Shown here piece after piece: positions 22,277-36,700 of a stretch of DNA of 64,000 nucleotides (its first letter is position 1; each line of letters opens with the position of its first letter). The DNA lies in the NCBI RefSeq assembly GCF_040054535.1, contig NC_090788.1, positions 19,273,001-19,337,000 of the forward strand. Direction: 5' to 3'. Source of the stretch: Antennarius striatus. Taxonomy: Eukaryota; Chordata; Actinopteri; Lophiiformes; Antennariidae. A model generated the notes under the pieces. The model was not told the origin of the DNA and did no database searches. It saw only the letters and a program-made list of their open reading frames with translations. The position numbers were made by a program, and so were the translations under genes.

Positions 22277-23675
22277 ACAGAACAAGTTGACATTTAATTC
22301 CTTCATTTTTGTCTTTCCAGGTTTAGTTTATTGGTCTTTAATTTCTTTAAAAACTGTTTGCAAACTCAATTGGAGTCACAAAAATGAGTCCATCCTTTGA
22401 CCGCATCCTGCATGTAGAGAATGATCACAACATGTTGGGGAACATTCGAATATAAAGGAAAACAGTGTCTTAAATCCCGAGTGTCTCATAAAGACAAGAG
22501 TGAACAAATTAGTTGTGGAAAAGTCGGAGCTCATGGCGCTCAAAAGCCATACGACCGACATCGGATGTAAAAGCTGCCGTCTCCTCCTCAGTACTCCCTC
22601 CGCTGTGACCTGAAGCGCTCCCTGCTGACCAAAGACCTGAGCAGGAGCTGCGAGTTCATCGTTCACAGTCAGGTGAGAGCGACTGATGGTGATGAACTAA
22701 TTTAAAACAAACATGGCTTCTATTGAGTAATAGAAACAATATAAAAATATACAAATAACAAATAAAAGCTCTGTCAAAACAGAATTATTTAAATCTGAGG
22801 AAATTTGCTTGTGCAAAAGTCATGAGAAATAAGAATAAATGTCATTTTGCGTCCTCCGGCGTAACCTCTGATATTTGCTGTTTCTTTTGCAGCCACAGAT
22901 ATCTAAAGTTGTCCCCACTCCAGTCAACTTCACCATCACCCCAGACACCCTGCAGAACATGCGTGAGGTGAGACACTGGATTTCATTGACTGTCGTTCTA
23001 CTGAAGACGCTCTGACGGGAGGAACCTGTTCTACGCCCACAGAGGAGCGCTGTGCCGAAGTTTCTGATCAGAGGCCATCTGGACACCACCAACTGTCTGA
23101 TCAGCCAGCCGCTGACCGGAGAGCTGGTGGTGGAGAACTCCGACGTTCCCATCAAGAGCATTGAGCTGCAGCTGGTGCGAGTGGAGACCTGCGGTGAGTG
23201 AAGCTGCAGATGATTGGTCGAACAGTTAAGCGCTGCAGATCTTCTCAACGACGTCTCTGCGCTCAGGTTGTGCTGAAGGTTACGCCAGAGACGCCACAGA
23301 GATCCAGAACATCCAGATCGCCGAGGGCAACGTGTGCCACAGCTTCCCCATCCCCATCTACATGGTGTTCCCCCGGCTGTTCACCTGCCCCACGCTGGAG
23401 ACCACCAACTTCAAAGTGGGTCAGTAGGGGCCCTTAGTGGGTTCAGGTGTTCAGTCAGTCAATAAGTAGCAGCCAATCATAGGCAGAGTACGGTGGGATC
23501 GCGTCCCGGTACGTTGAATGAAAAGTTTCTCCCTCCAAAGGTTGTATAGACACGTGTGGAAGTTACACGTGTCGTCTTTCTTCCTGTTCTAGAGTTTGAA
23601 GTCAACGTCGTCATCGTGCTTCACGACGATCACCTGATCACAGAGAACTTCCCTCTGAAGCTGTGCAGAGTCTGA
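21124..23675 (+). CDS. vps26c: VPS26C (DSCR3), Retriever complex arrestin-fold subunit
   Basis: Eight coding exons: 21124-21180, 21682-21825, 22063-22212, 22592-22672, 22893-22967, 23043-23193, 23267-23419 and 23593-23675. The predicted protein is 297 residues, the same as human. In the cell VPS26C joins VPS35L and VPS29 in Retriever, which recycles SNX17 cargo from endosomes. Diagnostic blocks are KRANKVYHEG, KSVGVFEAFYNSVK, GKTEIPFEFPL, YETYHGVFVNIQ, QPLTGELVVE, the VETCGCAEGYARDATEIQN junction across exons 6/7, FPRLFTCPTLETTNFKVEFEV, and ITENFPLKLCRV at the C-terminus. The exon 7 donor is GTCAGT. The exon 2 acceptor is immediately preceded by a (TG)n array. The gene converges on ttc3, with about 780 bases between stop codons. 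Confidence 0.97.
21619..21679 (+). repeat. (TG)n array abutting the vps26c exon 2 acceptor
   Basis: An almost pure TG run, interrupted by TTTGTA, ends directly at the TAG of the acceptor before GAAACGGTG. There is no conventional C/T tract. Confidence 0.95.
22241..22272 (+). repeat. (CA)n microsatellite in vps26c intron 3
   Basis: About 16 CA units begin roughly 30 bases after the exon 3 donor. Confidence 0.95.
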
Positions 23676-24392
23676 ACGTCACGCCGGCAGGAACGTTTCC
23701 CTCAGACGCTCCTGTGGCAGTTTTTAAACTGCAGGATTCTTCCTCCTATGGACGTCGGATCTCATCTCCTTCATCATGTGAACTTTAGACCAGAAATCCT
23801 GTTAACCCACAACCACTCAGAAAATCATGTTCTAAATGTCACCAAAAGGATCGAAAGATTGTCTCTTTGTGATTGTTTTCTAATATTTCAGTTCAATTCA
23901 TGTAATTTTTAAGTAAAAATTTTTGTGGATGATGTGATTGAAGACTTTTTGCCTTTGGTAGAACTTAACACAATGATATGTTAATATTAAAAACAAAATT
24001 CTAATTAGTATTAATGTCACTTTTATATATATAAAAGGACACTGAGCAGCACGTCGTAAATCTGCTTACTGATGTGAGATCTGACCCCCTAGTCATCACT
24101 GCAATTTGCTCGGTTGTCATGGAGATGGAGGAAAATGATGATAGCAGCCTGTTAGCTTAGCATACAAAGTTAAAATACAGGGAAACCAATACCTATCTAT
24201 CCAAAAGTAAAACAAACACTAAGGAGCACATTTCTGGATTGAATATCTAGAAAAAAACCAGTGAAGGGAAACTTCACGTTTTGTTTCCAAGAAACTCCAG
24301 AACTAAACTGAACTTAATGTGAACCAACAAACAGAGGGAAGGAGAAACTGTTTATTGGTCTCAGGGTTGACTCTGTGAACATTTAATTAGGT

Positions 24393-24398
24393 TTTATT
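24393..24398 (-). terminator. ttc3: ttc3 polyadenylation signal
   Basis: AATAAA on the minus strand lies about 65 bases after the ttc3 stop codon (24462-24460), giving a very short 3' untranslated region. Confidence 0.6.
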
Positions 24399-24459
24399 GA
24401 ATGAAACGGCTAAAAAAAGCTAAAAGCAAACTTGATGTAAAGTGGGCGGAGCCTAGCCC

Positions 24460-24774
24460 TCACAGGGCTTTCCGTCTCCTCCCGTGCAGCGCAGGGAAAT
24501 CTTCATTCAGCAGCGTGTGCTCTCTGCAGGTGGGACAGGTGGTCTTCTCCTTCAGCCACGACTTAATGCACTGAAACACGGCAAAGATACGGAATCACTT
24601 TAACGCGTATTTGTTTGAACGGCTTTTAATTTTGTGTGTTGCTTTCAAAGCGCAAACTTAACATCACAACGGAGATGTTACCTTTTTGTGGAAGCTGTGT
24701 CTACAGTTCAGCACGCAGATGTCCTCTGGACTCATGTCATCGTGACAGATGATGCAGGGTTCATCCACGTTCAG
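24460..24774 (-). other. ttc3: ttc3 C-terminal RING-H2 domain exons
   Basis: The last two exons encode CIICHDDM, then LNCRHSFHKKC, then TCPTC. This gives the full C3H2C3 zinc ligand set in RING-H2 spacing, at about residues 1679-1718. Every ligand is present, so E2 recruitment should be intact. Confidence 0.93.
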
Positions 24775-27700
24775 CTGTGAGGAGGACAGAGACTCTCAGC
24801 GGGCAGCAGATCGTCTGACACGCCTGAACCGTACTTTTTCATGACGTCTTCCCTGAAACGGGACTGATCAGTGCGTGAAAGCCTTACTGCGGTTGTTGAT
24901 GTCGTGGTTTTCTGAGGTCTGGGGGTCTGCCAGACCGACGCCACTGGAGGGGGGTTGTCGCTCTGAGATGAAGATCCGTGTCCCACGCTGTTTGATTTGG
25001 CCGATTGAAGCTTCTCCTGGGGGGAAAAGAAACACATATTAACAAAAACATTCGTTGTCAGTCTATTCAGAATATCCTTTTCCTAAAATCATGCTTTTTA
25101 CTAAAATCCTCTCCCTCCTATTCCTGCTTCATCTAAACCCTGGAACTGACAGCTGAGTGATGCCAGTTCTCTTAGTGAGACATTACTGGTGTGTGGGTGT
25201 TGCTAAGCTACGGGACCAAACACCTGTCGAAATGATTCACTCTGCTCCATGGGGGCTGCTAGGGGTCTCTAGTTTGTGTGCCGGTATCTTGAACCAGTGA
25301 ATCCGGTTTCCCTACCTGGTGGTTCAGGATCAGTTGGGTCACCTTCTCCACCAGATCGAGGAAGGACATGTTGCTCAGGCTTCCACCGCTGGAGGAACGT
25401 AATTCCTGTACAAAAGCCATCAGTTCTGACCTGGACAAACAGAATGAACTTGTTTTTAGTGTCCTGAGGGTTCATGGAAGGAGAAAAAAAACTGTGGGGA
25501 CCTTTCCCAGACTCCAGACAGCTATTAGTTTGTCAAACATAAGGCCACTATGGCATCACCTCGTGTAGACTGGGAACATGGTGGTCAGCTGCTCCATCGC
25601 CTTGTCAAACACAGTGATGGACGGAGGCTCCTGGGTTCTGGGTGGAGTTTTGCGTAGCGTGTGAGCCGGAGCGCTAGGAGGAGATGGAACGCCTTTGTCT
25701 GATCCCAACAGCTGAAACGTTCACAGAAGACAGAAGTGTTTAATGAGGACTTTAGGTCATCAGTACCTTTAATGCTTCTGATTCAGAGCTGGAGAAATAC
25801 TGAACTTTAACCTTCATATCTGACATTAATCTTGAAAGGAGTGAATGGAAAAAAATAAAAACAAGTATCAGTAGCCGTCAGTTTTAATTTACAACTGGAC
25901 ACAATGGCTGCCTTCAGGGTCGACCACCCTCCGTCCAGACCAGCTCCACCTTCCACTGATTCCTTCTTCAGCACAGGCCGAACTCACCTCCATGTTAATC
26001 TGTTACAGTAAACAACTAAAAACACAATCTAATACAGAACGGTAAGAAGCCAGGGTCTAACGTCTCACCGCTGCAGCTTCTCCAGGCTGATCAGCGATGT
26101 CGACTGAAGGCAACACACTGACTCTGGCGCCGCTCTTCACCCGGTCCATCTGGTCCTGGTACTGCGCCTGGAGTGTGTGGAGACAGGGTTTACTAAACAT
26201 CTGGATCATCACACACACACACACACACACACACACAGCGGGTCGAGACACACCGCTACTGATCACCGATCAATCCTGGATACCAACACGAAAAATCTGT
26301 AACCCTCAGCTTCACGTACCTCTGCAGTAGAGATTTTCTTCTCGATTTCTTGGACAATGCCTCTCCAGGTGTTCCTGAACGCTTCCAGGTCTGGGTGTCT
26401 GGGGAGGACGAGGGTGGGTGGGGGGAGACATCAGGTGGAAACAAAGAGTTCTCCGACTCACGTTTGGATTCCACTCCTCTTACCTGTGTGCCCCCTCGTC
26501 CAGTTTGGTCAGCCAAGCCTTGGTGTTGGCCAGCTCTCTGTAGAGGCCGTATAAACCCTGATCACGACTACTTTCCACCAGTGACAACTGGAGGAGAAAA
26601 AACAAGCAACGGACCGAGTCAGCGATGGCTGGAACGTGTGCTATGGTGTTACGTTTTACCGCCACTTCCGGACTGACCTGAGCTCTCTGAGACCTCCGGG
26701 TGGCGGCGGCGAAAGAAGCTTCACAGCGTTTGAGCTCGTCCTCCAGACTCATTTTCTCAGCAGCAGACTGATTGCTGATCAACAAGAAGGAGAAAGGAGT
26801 GAAGAAAAAGTCTGGGGGGTGTTTTGGTTCAGCTGTCGCTCAGCACTGACCTCAACTCCAGGAAATCGTTCAGCTCTGCTTCATAGTTGGTTTTCTTCTC
26901 TCGGACCCTTCGAGCGAGACTGTGTGGGAATAAAGACAACCATCAGTGACGAGTGGCTGCTGGATGTAGATCCACCTGCTGAGGCTCTGATTGGTTGAAA
27001 GCACCAACATGTGACGTTCTGTGGAAACCTCTCTACAGAGGATACAAGCTTTCCAGGTCCCACCCCGGGATCCTTTCTGGAACTACAACCCGGACCAGGT
27101 GGTCTCCCTCACCTCCCCTGCTCCTCCACCAACTCCTCCATCTCCGCCTTGAGGCTCTTCAGTAACTCCTGGTTGGCTTTCTTCTCCTTCTGGTCCTTTT
27201 TCACCTCCTCTTCCAGCTTCTGCTGGAACAGCGCCAGCTCTTTATTGGTAACCTTGACAACAGAAATCAGTCATTTGTCGTTCATTTATTACGTCGATAA
27301 CTTCTCAACACATTCCAGACACAGCTGGTCGAGCCTACTTCTATGTTGGCGGTTATCTTCTGAAGGTCTTCCTCCATGACTGAGAGCTCTTCTCTGTTCC
27401 TGCTGCTGACAGAGTCATCTGGCATATCCTGGATCTGCTTCTCCAACTCCTTGATGCTCTGTAGTTTTTTGTTTATGTCACCCTGGAAAAGTAAAAAAAG
27501 ACCAAAAAAAAAAAAAGAATATGTTCAGTATTTTCAAGACTGAAGACAAAAGTAAAAGTCGGCGTTGTCCTTGTTAAGTATATATTAAAATGAAGAATGT
27601 ACAAGTGTTAGCTTACTAAAACCAAACCAAACAAGGCAGTCAGAGACTAACATCCCACAACATCCCTGAAATATAAATTTTTTTACCCTTTTTGCACCTT

Positions 27701-30700
27701 AAAAGACACAAAAGTGGTAAAAAACATTGACCTAATTTTCCAAAGGTGAAGGACATCATCACTGTTTTCTGACTCTGTCTTCCTGAAAATGTTGCTTTTC
27801 GTTTTGTGATTTTATCTCATCAGGTTTCAGAGATTTGTACCTAAAAAGGCGCAAATGTGAACATTTGACCTTGACCTAATTTTTCAAGGTCAAGAATGTG
27901 ATTTAATTTTCATCCCCTTGCCTCTCTGAATATAACGCCTTTCGTTTCGTCTTTCCAAAAAAATGTACAAAAGTTGAAATTTGACCTAGTTTTCACTGAC
28001 AATTACAATACATCACTGCTTTGTGGGATGTAATAAAGAAATGTAATCAACTCAGTCATGAAGCTATAAAGGAACTTACCAGGCAACTCTCAAAGGGCTC
28101 AACAGGCTCAGTATTCACCGATACACTCCTCATGTTCTCCCAACAGGTCTAGAAAAACGTCAAGACAGTTAAAGTCGACACACACGAACGTGACCGTGTT
28201 CCATCTGCTCCATGGACACACTGGATTCACCTGTGCTGCTGCGTGTCTCTTCGCAGCGCTGTCCTCGGACGTCACCGAGGCGACGCCACAAACAGACGGA
28301 TCATTTTCTGAAACGCCATCGTCAGCATCACTGAAATAGATGCTCCGTTTCTCGTAGCTGTCGTACAAATATCCAGCAGCTTGTTGTGGATGGTAACCGC
28401 TGGCCAGATGTGGAAAAGGAACATGCCAGGTGACTCCCATTGCTGGCTGGACGCATGGAGGAGGAGGGAGGGGGCCATACGCATAAAGATATGGAACCAC
28501 AGGAAAGACTTCATTGTTTGGAGGTGAATAATCATACGGGTTGCTTGTGGAGGGGGGAGTGTAAGAATCAGGAACTGCTGAGTAGGCATTATTATTCTCT
28601 AGTACATCTAGTACTTCTCCTTGATCCGGTCTGGATCCACACTCCGCCTCCTGCAGAGGAACGGCGTGCTTAGCCAGGCCGATAGAACGCCCTATTTTTA
28701 CGAAGCGTAGAGACTTCAACAAGAAGGGCTCAAAGCCGCCCGACTCGCTGATCTTCTGCTGGGCCATAGGAGGGAAGTATTTCAGTTCTCCCACCAGAAC
28801 GGGGTCGTCTGCGACCAGAGGACCACACTCCTCCAAGATCTGTGCAAAGTATCTGCAAAAGAACAGAGACGATCAGATATTCAAATCAAACTACATGCTC
28901 CACAAAAAAGAAAAGAAAAATGACTTATTCTTGCTCTGGATTCTGTTGGGTTTCTGTCTTTAAAAGCACTTTGAAATCAAAGCGCTGATGTGATTAAGCG
29001 GTTTATAAAACAAAGTTGATTGATTGATGATCAGGAATCAAATTGGATCACCTCACATGTAACTGAAACGAGAGCATCCTCCCACAAAAACCTCTTTGTT
29101 TTTTACATTTTCTGACTCGTCTGAATGTCCGCTGAGGGACATGAAGTTACTCCTGGGTGTCTCTCATACAGGAGTAACTTCATGTCTCTCAGAGACGCAC
29201 TCATTTGGCTGACTGAGGGTCATTCTGAGCTAAAAAATCTAAAAATGACACAAATCAGACGCACCGTGCAACTAATATCTCTCATTTAGCAGAAATTTGG
29301 TGATATAAAAGAAAAAAACAGAATAAAAGCTCCTACATCCGTGTGGAAAAACATCAGTCATAGCTGGGGTAAAGGTGGTTTTTAAAGTGTTCACTTTTAT
29401 ATTTATTTATTTTAATTCTGATACAGCACTCAGCAATTCTAAAACTGAAAAACCACACTTACTCATACAAACTTTCTTTTATTTGGTCAGAACTGCTGTC
29501 CAAAAACACGTTAGAGTGAAAACCGTGTCTGCTGTTGTACTGCTCTTCAAACTCGGCCACCTGCTCCTGAAGGTGACTGGGTACGCTGAACGGATCACCA
29601 GGGTGAAGGAACGATCTGCTGACAGGAGAGCTCAGCGTTATAAAACCAGTTCCACTTGGAAACAAAACCCAATCCGAGCTGCCACACAGCACCAACTCAC
29701 AAAGAGTCGTCTTCTAAAATGTTTTGATCCCATTCATCCGTTGGACCGGACCAAACGTTAACAGCCTGAGAGGAAGGGAAGGCAGAGCGTCAGAACGGCA
29801 CCAGAAAAACATCAAACCTTTACAATTAACAACTGTAAAGCAGATATTTCACCTTTTTCAATTTCTTTTTCCGGGTTCTCTTCATAGGAGAATTCTGAAA
29901 CAAGAACAAATGAATGTCTGTTTATATTAAGGGTGTGGAAGAAAATCAATCTGGTGAGGTTTTCAACTTTTATCAGGATTAGTCTCATGCAGACTTAACC
30001 CAGCTAATGAAGTTACAACCAATGAAACGTATCGCAGTCCTCAGTAGTGTGATTTTTGAAGAGTGTTGAGAACATTTAGGATGATTTAAGTGTTCACATG
30101 AAATAAACAAACTAAATGAACTCATCAAAATATCCCATTACTATCGTTGCTTCCCAAAAACATTAATTCTTAACAAAAATGGACCCATGAGAAATGCAGT
30201 TTGACTGAAAAATTACAAGTTCAGGTTGGATGAATCCTTTAAGAGTAAAAGATCAAATTCAAGGTGCCTGAATCAGCCCCCGATGCCTTCATCACCACAA
30301 CTAATTCCACAGCAACCAAAATATATTGCCAATTTAACCTAGACTGAATGGTTTATCATGATTATTTCAAGACCCAATCATATAATTTCATATATATTTC
30401 ATATATTATTTACATGGGTTATTTAGAATATAATTTTTTTTTCCAGATAGAAATAACAATTATTTTCTTCTCATCATCAGTAATGATCAAACTAATAACT
30501 TCATATCTGTATTTTAAAGAAAATGTCAATGTTCATGTTCATGAAAATCAAGAGAATGAAAGGTTAAGCGTTAGAATGGAAATCTAGACCTTTCTGTGGA
30601 TTACATTACATCAAACCTACTTGTGTTTACTACCCAGACCTGATGCTGGTCTCCATCTCTAATCTCTCAACAGGAAATTCAAATTTAGTCTCCAATTTAG

Positions 30701-33700
30701 TGACAACCAGGTTTCATTCAGCAAACCCAGGAAAATGCTCCTACATTTCTAGAGACTTACATTTTGAGGTTCATCAGACTTTTTTAAAACTGAACAATTT
30801 CCATCTGAAAAATAAGCAAAGGCAATTTTAGCGACAGAAGAGCATAAAGCAGAAACAAATAAATGTTTAAATTAAAATGTTAGCAAAGTTACATACCCAT
30901 TATATCAAAATATTCATCCAGTATAAAATGACAGGAGTCATAGTTATCTCTATGCTCCTCTAGAGCCCAAATAAAAAGTCTCATATCCTGTGGGGGGGCC
31001 TGTTTTAGGTATTCAGTCACCGTCAAACCAATGCTTGAAAACAGCTCCGGTCTGGTGCCGAGTTTTTCTACCACTGATTCCTGCAGAGGACTGAAGTCCA
31101 TCAAACCAGACAAGTCCAGCTGCTCCAGGTGTCCCGAGTGGCGCTCAACGAAACACGTAGCAGCATTCAGACCTGAAGGAAGCGGGACAGTCTTAACGTG
31201 TGTTCCTTCATTAAAGGAAGTCACTGAAGTCAACAGCAATCACACAGACTTCATATGATCTGAATAAATTCTGCATAATCATTGATAATGAAGTGAGTTT
31301 CAAACATGTTTCGTTTTATTTGCTGTTGTCAAATGCTGACCTGCACTGTTCAGCTGACACGCCCAGTTGTAGAGTTTAGGATTCAGATTAAGGCAGCTAC
31401 TGAGGAACTGGATGAGAACGCGGGCCCAAACCCGGTTCTTCCTCTGTAGGAGCACTTCAACAACCTGACCCACACTGTCCAGCTGTTCCATCTCCCAGTG
31501 GAGGATCTTCACCGCGAGCTGGTTCCCCTTCAGCGAGTCCAGCTCCAGCCAGGGCTTCAGGCTGCTGGTCAGGGCCGACACATGGAGGCCCTTCTCCTCT
31601 CTCAGCAGCTCCATGTTCTGGTTTATCTGCAGAAGAACCCTGTCCCTGTACAGGAGCCAGGCTGGAGCAGCAGAAAACAAAAAACAATACTTTTAAGAAC
31701 TAAAATGAGGCCCAAAATAAGATCTTTCCAGAGATGTTCTGGAAATGCAGCAAGGATTCATGGATGTCAAACTGAGCTGCTCCAGACTGTCACCGAGGTC
31801 CAGCTCCACAAAAACAAAAGGGATCTTCAACCTGAGTGCAGTCAGACACTGCTGTGCTCTGTACACGTGATAAAGTGAGGAGCGGTACCTCTCTGATGAA
31901 CCTGGGGGGCAGAATCTTCTTTCTGCTCCAGACTCTCATTATTGAGTTTCTGTGCTTCCTGAAACGCCTGCTTCCTCTGCTTCCTCTTGAGCCGGTGCTC
32001 TTCTTTTGATTTAACATTTTTTAGACTAAAAAAAGAAAAAGTTCAGTCATTTTTTGAAGTGTACTGCTGTGTGTGTGTTGTCTGATTTCAGGCTAGGACA
32101 ATAAAATCATCTTCCATACAAACCAGTTTAAAAAAGGCCAAATGATCCAGGCTCACCTTGTACATTTCTGCTTGACTTTTGGCTTCTTTGGAATCTCTTC
32201 TTTAAGGATGGCCACTTCAAACTAAAAATGAAAAGCCAGGTCAACACTGGTCAAGTGGTTCATGAGAAACTCACTGGCAGAAACCTTACCTACCTTACAT
32301 TTCACCATGCCAGTGGAACCAAAGATTTTGATACTACAGATTTCCCCTATGCAGTCTGGAGTAAAACACGGCTTCTGCACATAATCCTGTCCAACAGAAA
32401 CAACACAATGAAGAACTGAGGTGAAGGAAAGAACTAGCTTAGCCTTTGAAAAATGCTGCAACAGAATCGAAAAATATACTTTTTCATTTATTTCAAATTT
32501 GGATGTTGCCTTGAGGGTCTTCCAACATGTCGCGTGGTACTCAACAAAACAGTTCTGACAGCAGCGTATCTGAATGAATCCCTGCACGGAGATGTCCAGA
32601 AGTTTAAAATCTATCATGGTTTTTATTATTTTTATTAAATTAAACAGCCTTCTATATTTAATAGCTGCCGTTTACCTTAAAATCTGGATCTGTGAAGTAG
32701 ATTTCAGCTTTCAAATGACCGTGGCACTTATCAAATCGACAAATGGCATCAGGAATAGGAGGAAATGTACACAATTCAATAGCATTTTCCAATATTTCCT
32801 AAAAAAAAAAAAAAAAAAGGAAATGTAACTTAGATGAGCTTAAAGAGAGTGATTTCTGATAGGCTGTGCATGTGGTCCTACATTCAAACACAGACATATA
32901 ATCAAATATTCTTGTAATTCAAAAATGTGTAATTGTTTGTCAGATATAAACGAGCCTATGACGACAACATACCTTGAGATAATCTGACTGTGTTTCTTTG
33001 ACAACCTCTTTTGTTAAAGGCCAGGTGTGTTTACACGGTACTATTTGATACTTGACCATTTGTAAAGAATTTGAAAATTGCTCCAGAGCCATTGTAAACC
33101 TATTAGGGAAAGAGATTCATGTTTTAAAAATTTGAAACAGAACTGGAAAATAGGTCTGGTAGGACCAGAAATGACCTACCTGTTCTCTTTGACATAAATC
33201 CGCCCCAGGGCATAAAAAACAAGGCACTGAAACGTCCTCTCCTCGTAAGCTTGAATTTTGTCCAAAAGTCTTCGTGCCGCTCCAAGTTCCTGTTTTGAAC
33301 AAAGCAAAGATTGTGACACTGGAAAACATACGATAGTAAATGTTAATAGTTAAAGAGTTCAGTGCAGAATCAGTTTGATGAAACCAGCTTGAGGGTTTTG
33401 GGGAATTGTAGTTCATTTGTCTCGCTTTTGAACGAGGTCTCTCTACATCCACTAAGAAATATTACTAGATTGGGTGGAGCTACCTAGTTAGCATGCTAAC
33501 ATTAGTAGATGTACTTGTCATGGGATCAAAACGGTTCCTTCAGACCCCATTGATGAGTTGTTTTTTTTAAAGTTCTAAACCCTAAAACTTGCACCTTTAC
33601 ATTTCAGGAAAAACACACTGTGAAGCTAGATGTCAAAGATTGGGTTGTGTTAAAGTGATTGTTTAAATCACCATTGAGTATATACTTGAGAAAACAATCA

Positions 33701-36700
33701 TTCAATCGCTGAATATGGGTAGATAGCCACTAGCCGGGGACACATTTAATTCAACGGCGTAAAAAATTAAGATACCAAAGCATTCTTGTTGATCATCTGA
33801 AAAACCTCGACAACTGTTTATTGAAAATGTGAGTGGAGTGCCCAGTTATTGTTACCTCAGGCATGCCGATCTCTGTCAGGGCGGTTACACATCCATACAG
33901 CAGCAGCATCACATCCAGCGTGCAGAGTCCAAGTTCCTGACAAGACAGAATCTCAATCAATTAGTCTGTAAGAGATCGCAGTACATCACATAAGACACTG
34001 AGCTTTTATAAAGTTCTTAAACCACAGGAAGCTCCACGTCATTGTAGTGATTTGAGTGGGTTTTGACAACAGATAACTGATATAATGGACACCAAGCTTC
34101 ACAAAATATATTTATTTGTTTGGTATAGTCATGATTATCAAATCTTTTCTTGAAGCTGTCAGATAGCGCAGACAAAAACCCAACTGAAAGCAGGTTCATG
34201 CTGCACTTAAGTCTGAATTCTGTTGCAAACTGAAAGGTCAGGAATATCGTGTGCAAAGCAGACCAAACACACACTGTATAAACCAACGCTCCTCTTGACT
34301 GCTTTAATGGTGCTCACTGCTTCGGTCCTGTTAGCGTATGAGTGCTGTTACCTTGGGAGTGCTGGTGTCCAGTAAGGCCAGCGCCTGACTGAACGCCTGC
34401 TCAGCGTTACGACTCCGGAGGCCGACCAGAGCGGCACAGGCATCCTGAACCACAGACCTTAAGACCGCTGCTTTACTGCTGTCCACCTGCTGGTTCTGAA
34501 CAGAAAACAGAGCAAGTCAGTTCTCCTGCGACCCTGTACTGGAAACGTCTCACATGCTAATGATAAAGTCGAGCTGCCCACCTGCCTGACTTCACTTCCT
34601 GAATTACTCTTGCCCTCTGGTTTCTTCTTCGGTGTGGCGACAGACTGTCCTTTCCCATTCTTTGAAGAAACATCACTGAAAACACAGACGAGTAAATCAG
34701 GAGTTAAGTTTGGAATCCATCCATCAGGCTCAGTTCCTCCCACACCTCATGGCTGCTGCCATTCAGGACCCTGCTAAGCATTGCCTGCTAGCTGTCCAGC
34801 AACCTAAATATGACTTCAGGTGGGTTCTCACTGTATGGATACATCAGAGTAAGAGTTGTGAATGTAAGTTATCCTTATAAGGTCATATTAGCGTGTGTTT
34901 TCTCAGTTTCCGCTTTAAAACAAATATGGCCCTTATAAATACCGGCCGCAACGTTTCAACAAATAAAACATTAGTAGAGAATTAGGTACCGACTGTAAAG
35001 TTAAATGTGACGACTGCTGCTTTTGTTTGTGCGTTTATATAATAAGAAAAAAACACCAAAGACCAGACGTACAGTCGGTCCAGCTTTCCTTTCCTCACCA
35101 TTTGTGAAATTTGATGTATAACTGAATGTCTAAGAGGCAGAAAGTTTGTCTCCTAAGGACCCACGACATACAGTAGTTTATAGAAACATTTCATGTTAGT
35201 CCCAGGATTTCCACTCACCTTGTCGATGGTTTGCAATCTTTAGAACTGTCATCTACTTGTGAAGAACATTTAGCTTTGCCTGGAGAGAAAACATTGAGAT
35301 AAAAGGTTGAGTTTAGGATTTAAATTCAACTCTGCCCATCAGTAAAGTCATGAGAATCAAACCATAAACATGCCCCTGACTTTCTTTTGCTTAAACGGAT
35401 TACATAAAAACGACTTCTTTTGATGTCACATACATTACGGTGACACTTGTTCTCTGCATTAGACCCATCTGTAGGGAGCAGTAAACCTGTCGTGTGTGTG
35501 AGTGGCTGTTAAATGAAACTCACCTGGTTTCTTGTCCATTTTCTTTTGCAGGAACTGTAAGCACACATCAGTTTAGAGCCACGGCACACTTTTGTCATTA
35601 AAAATATTCACGAGGCACACCATGAACCAAAAATCTTCCACATGACACTTTATAGCCTGATATAGTTTATAGACAGTAATATATAGACAGTCTCTCAATT
35701 CATTCATATTAACTCGGTGTGGAGCCTGGTCTGTGTAGAATCTTGAACAAAGCAGTCAGGCTTAAATAGCTCACCTCACACAGATATGTTGTGGAAAATG
35801 GGTGCAATGTTACAATAGCTTTGTCTCCTAGGCAACAGTCAAACAAAGACTGTCCAAAGGTAGATCAGCAAAGCTTGGCTTTAAACCAAGGTTTTGGTTC
35901 AGTTCAGCTCGTTCCTCCTGCTCCTGCTAAGAGGAATGTTCATTGCAAATTAACATTTTCTGAAAAAACGGGTTCTGCCAACAGTCCACCCCGATTTTGA
36001 TTCTATACCAAGATGTCTAACACGCCTTTAGGGTCATTGCCACAAATAAACTACAGTCACTGTAACTTAAACTAATCGTTACCCACCTTCCTCTGTGGTG
36101 CCGTGCCGACCGGTGGATCAATATGATTTTCTTCTCCCACAGACTTTGGCTGTGGCTCCACTACGTGTGTTCTGTTAGAACTCTCTGATCTGTGGAAGAG
36201 AGAAAGTAGTTAAAACATCCATAAATTAATTTCTCACACACGCGCACACACACACACACACGCACAAACACAAACCTTTTACTGTGAGTCTTCTTCGGAC
36301 GTTCAACTGGAAAACAAAGCATATACGTATATGTTTGAATGCTGCATGTTTGCTCACAAACCCCTGTTGTACCTTCCTAGTCAGGAGTAGCCAGCCTAAT
36401 ACAAATGAGCCCAGGACCAGGTGGACGACTCATCCAAAAGGTCACGAAAAAACCCAGAACATCGTCAAAAGAACTAAACCCTCACTCGCTTCAGTTAAGA
36501 TCAGTTTTCTTGATGCCAGAAGAAAGAGACGGAAGAGACAAAATTGGCTTTCATTGAGAATTCCAAGTTAAAAAAAAACAGACAAAAAACAAATAAAATT
36601 AAACAAAATTTTTCTTACATTATAGAAAAAAAACAATAACAACAAAAAACAAAACAAAAACCCACAGTTCACAGGTGACAATACCTGGGAGGTCGGATAT

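Noticed and set aside
26480-27379. Plus-strand open frames of 100-120 codons in 26.3-27.4 kb
   Set aside because: They are antisense to ttc3 coiled-coil exons and interrupted by ttc3 splice sites.
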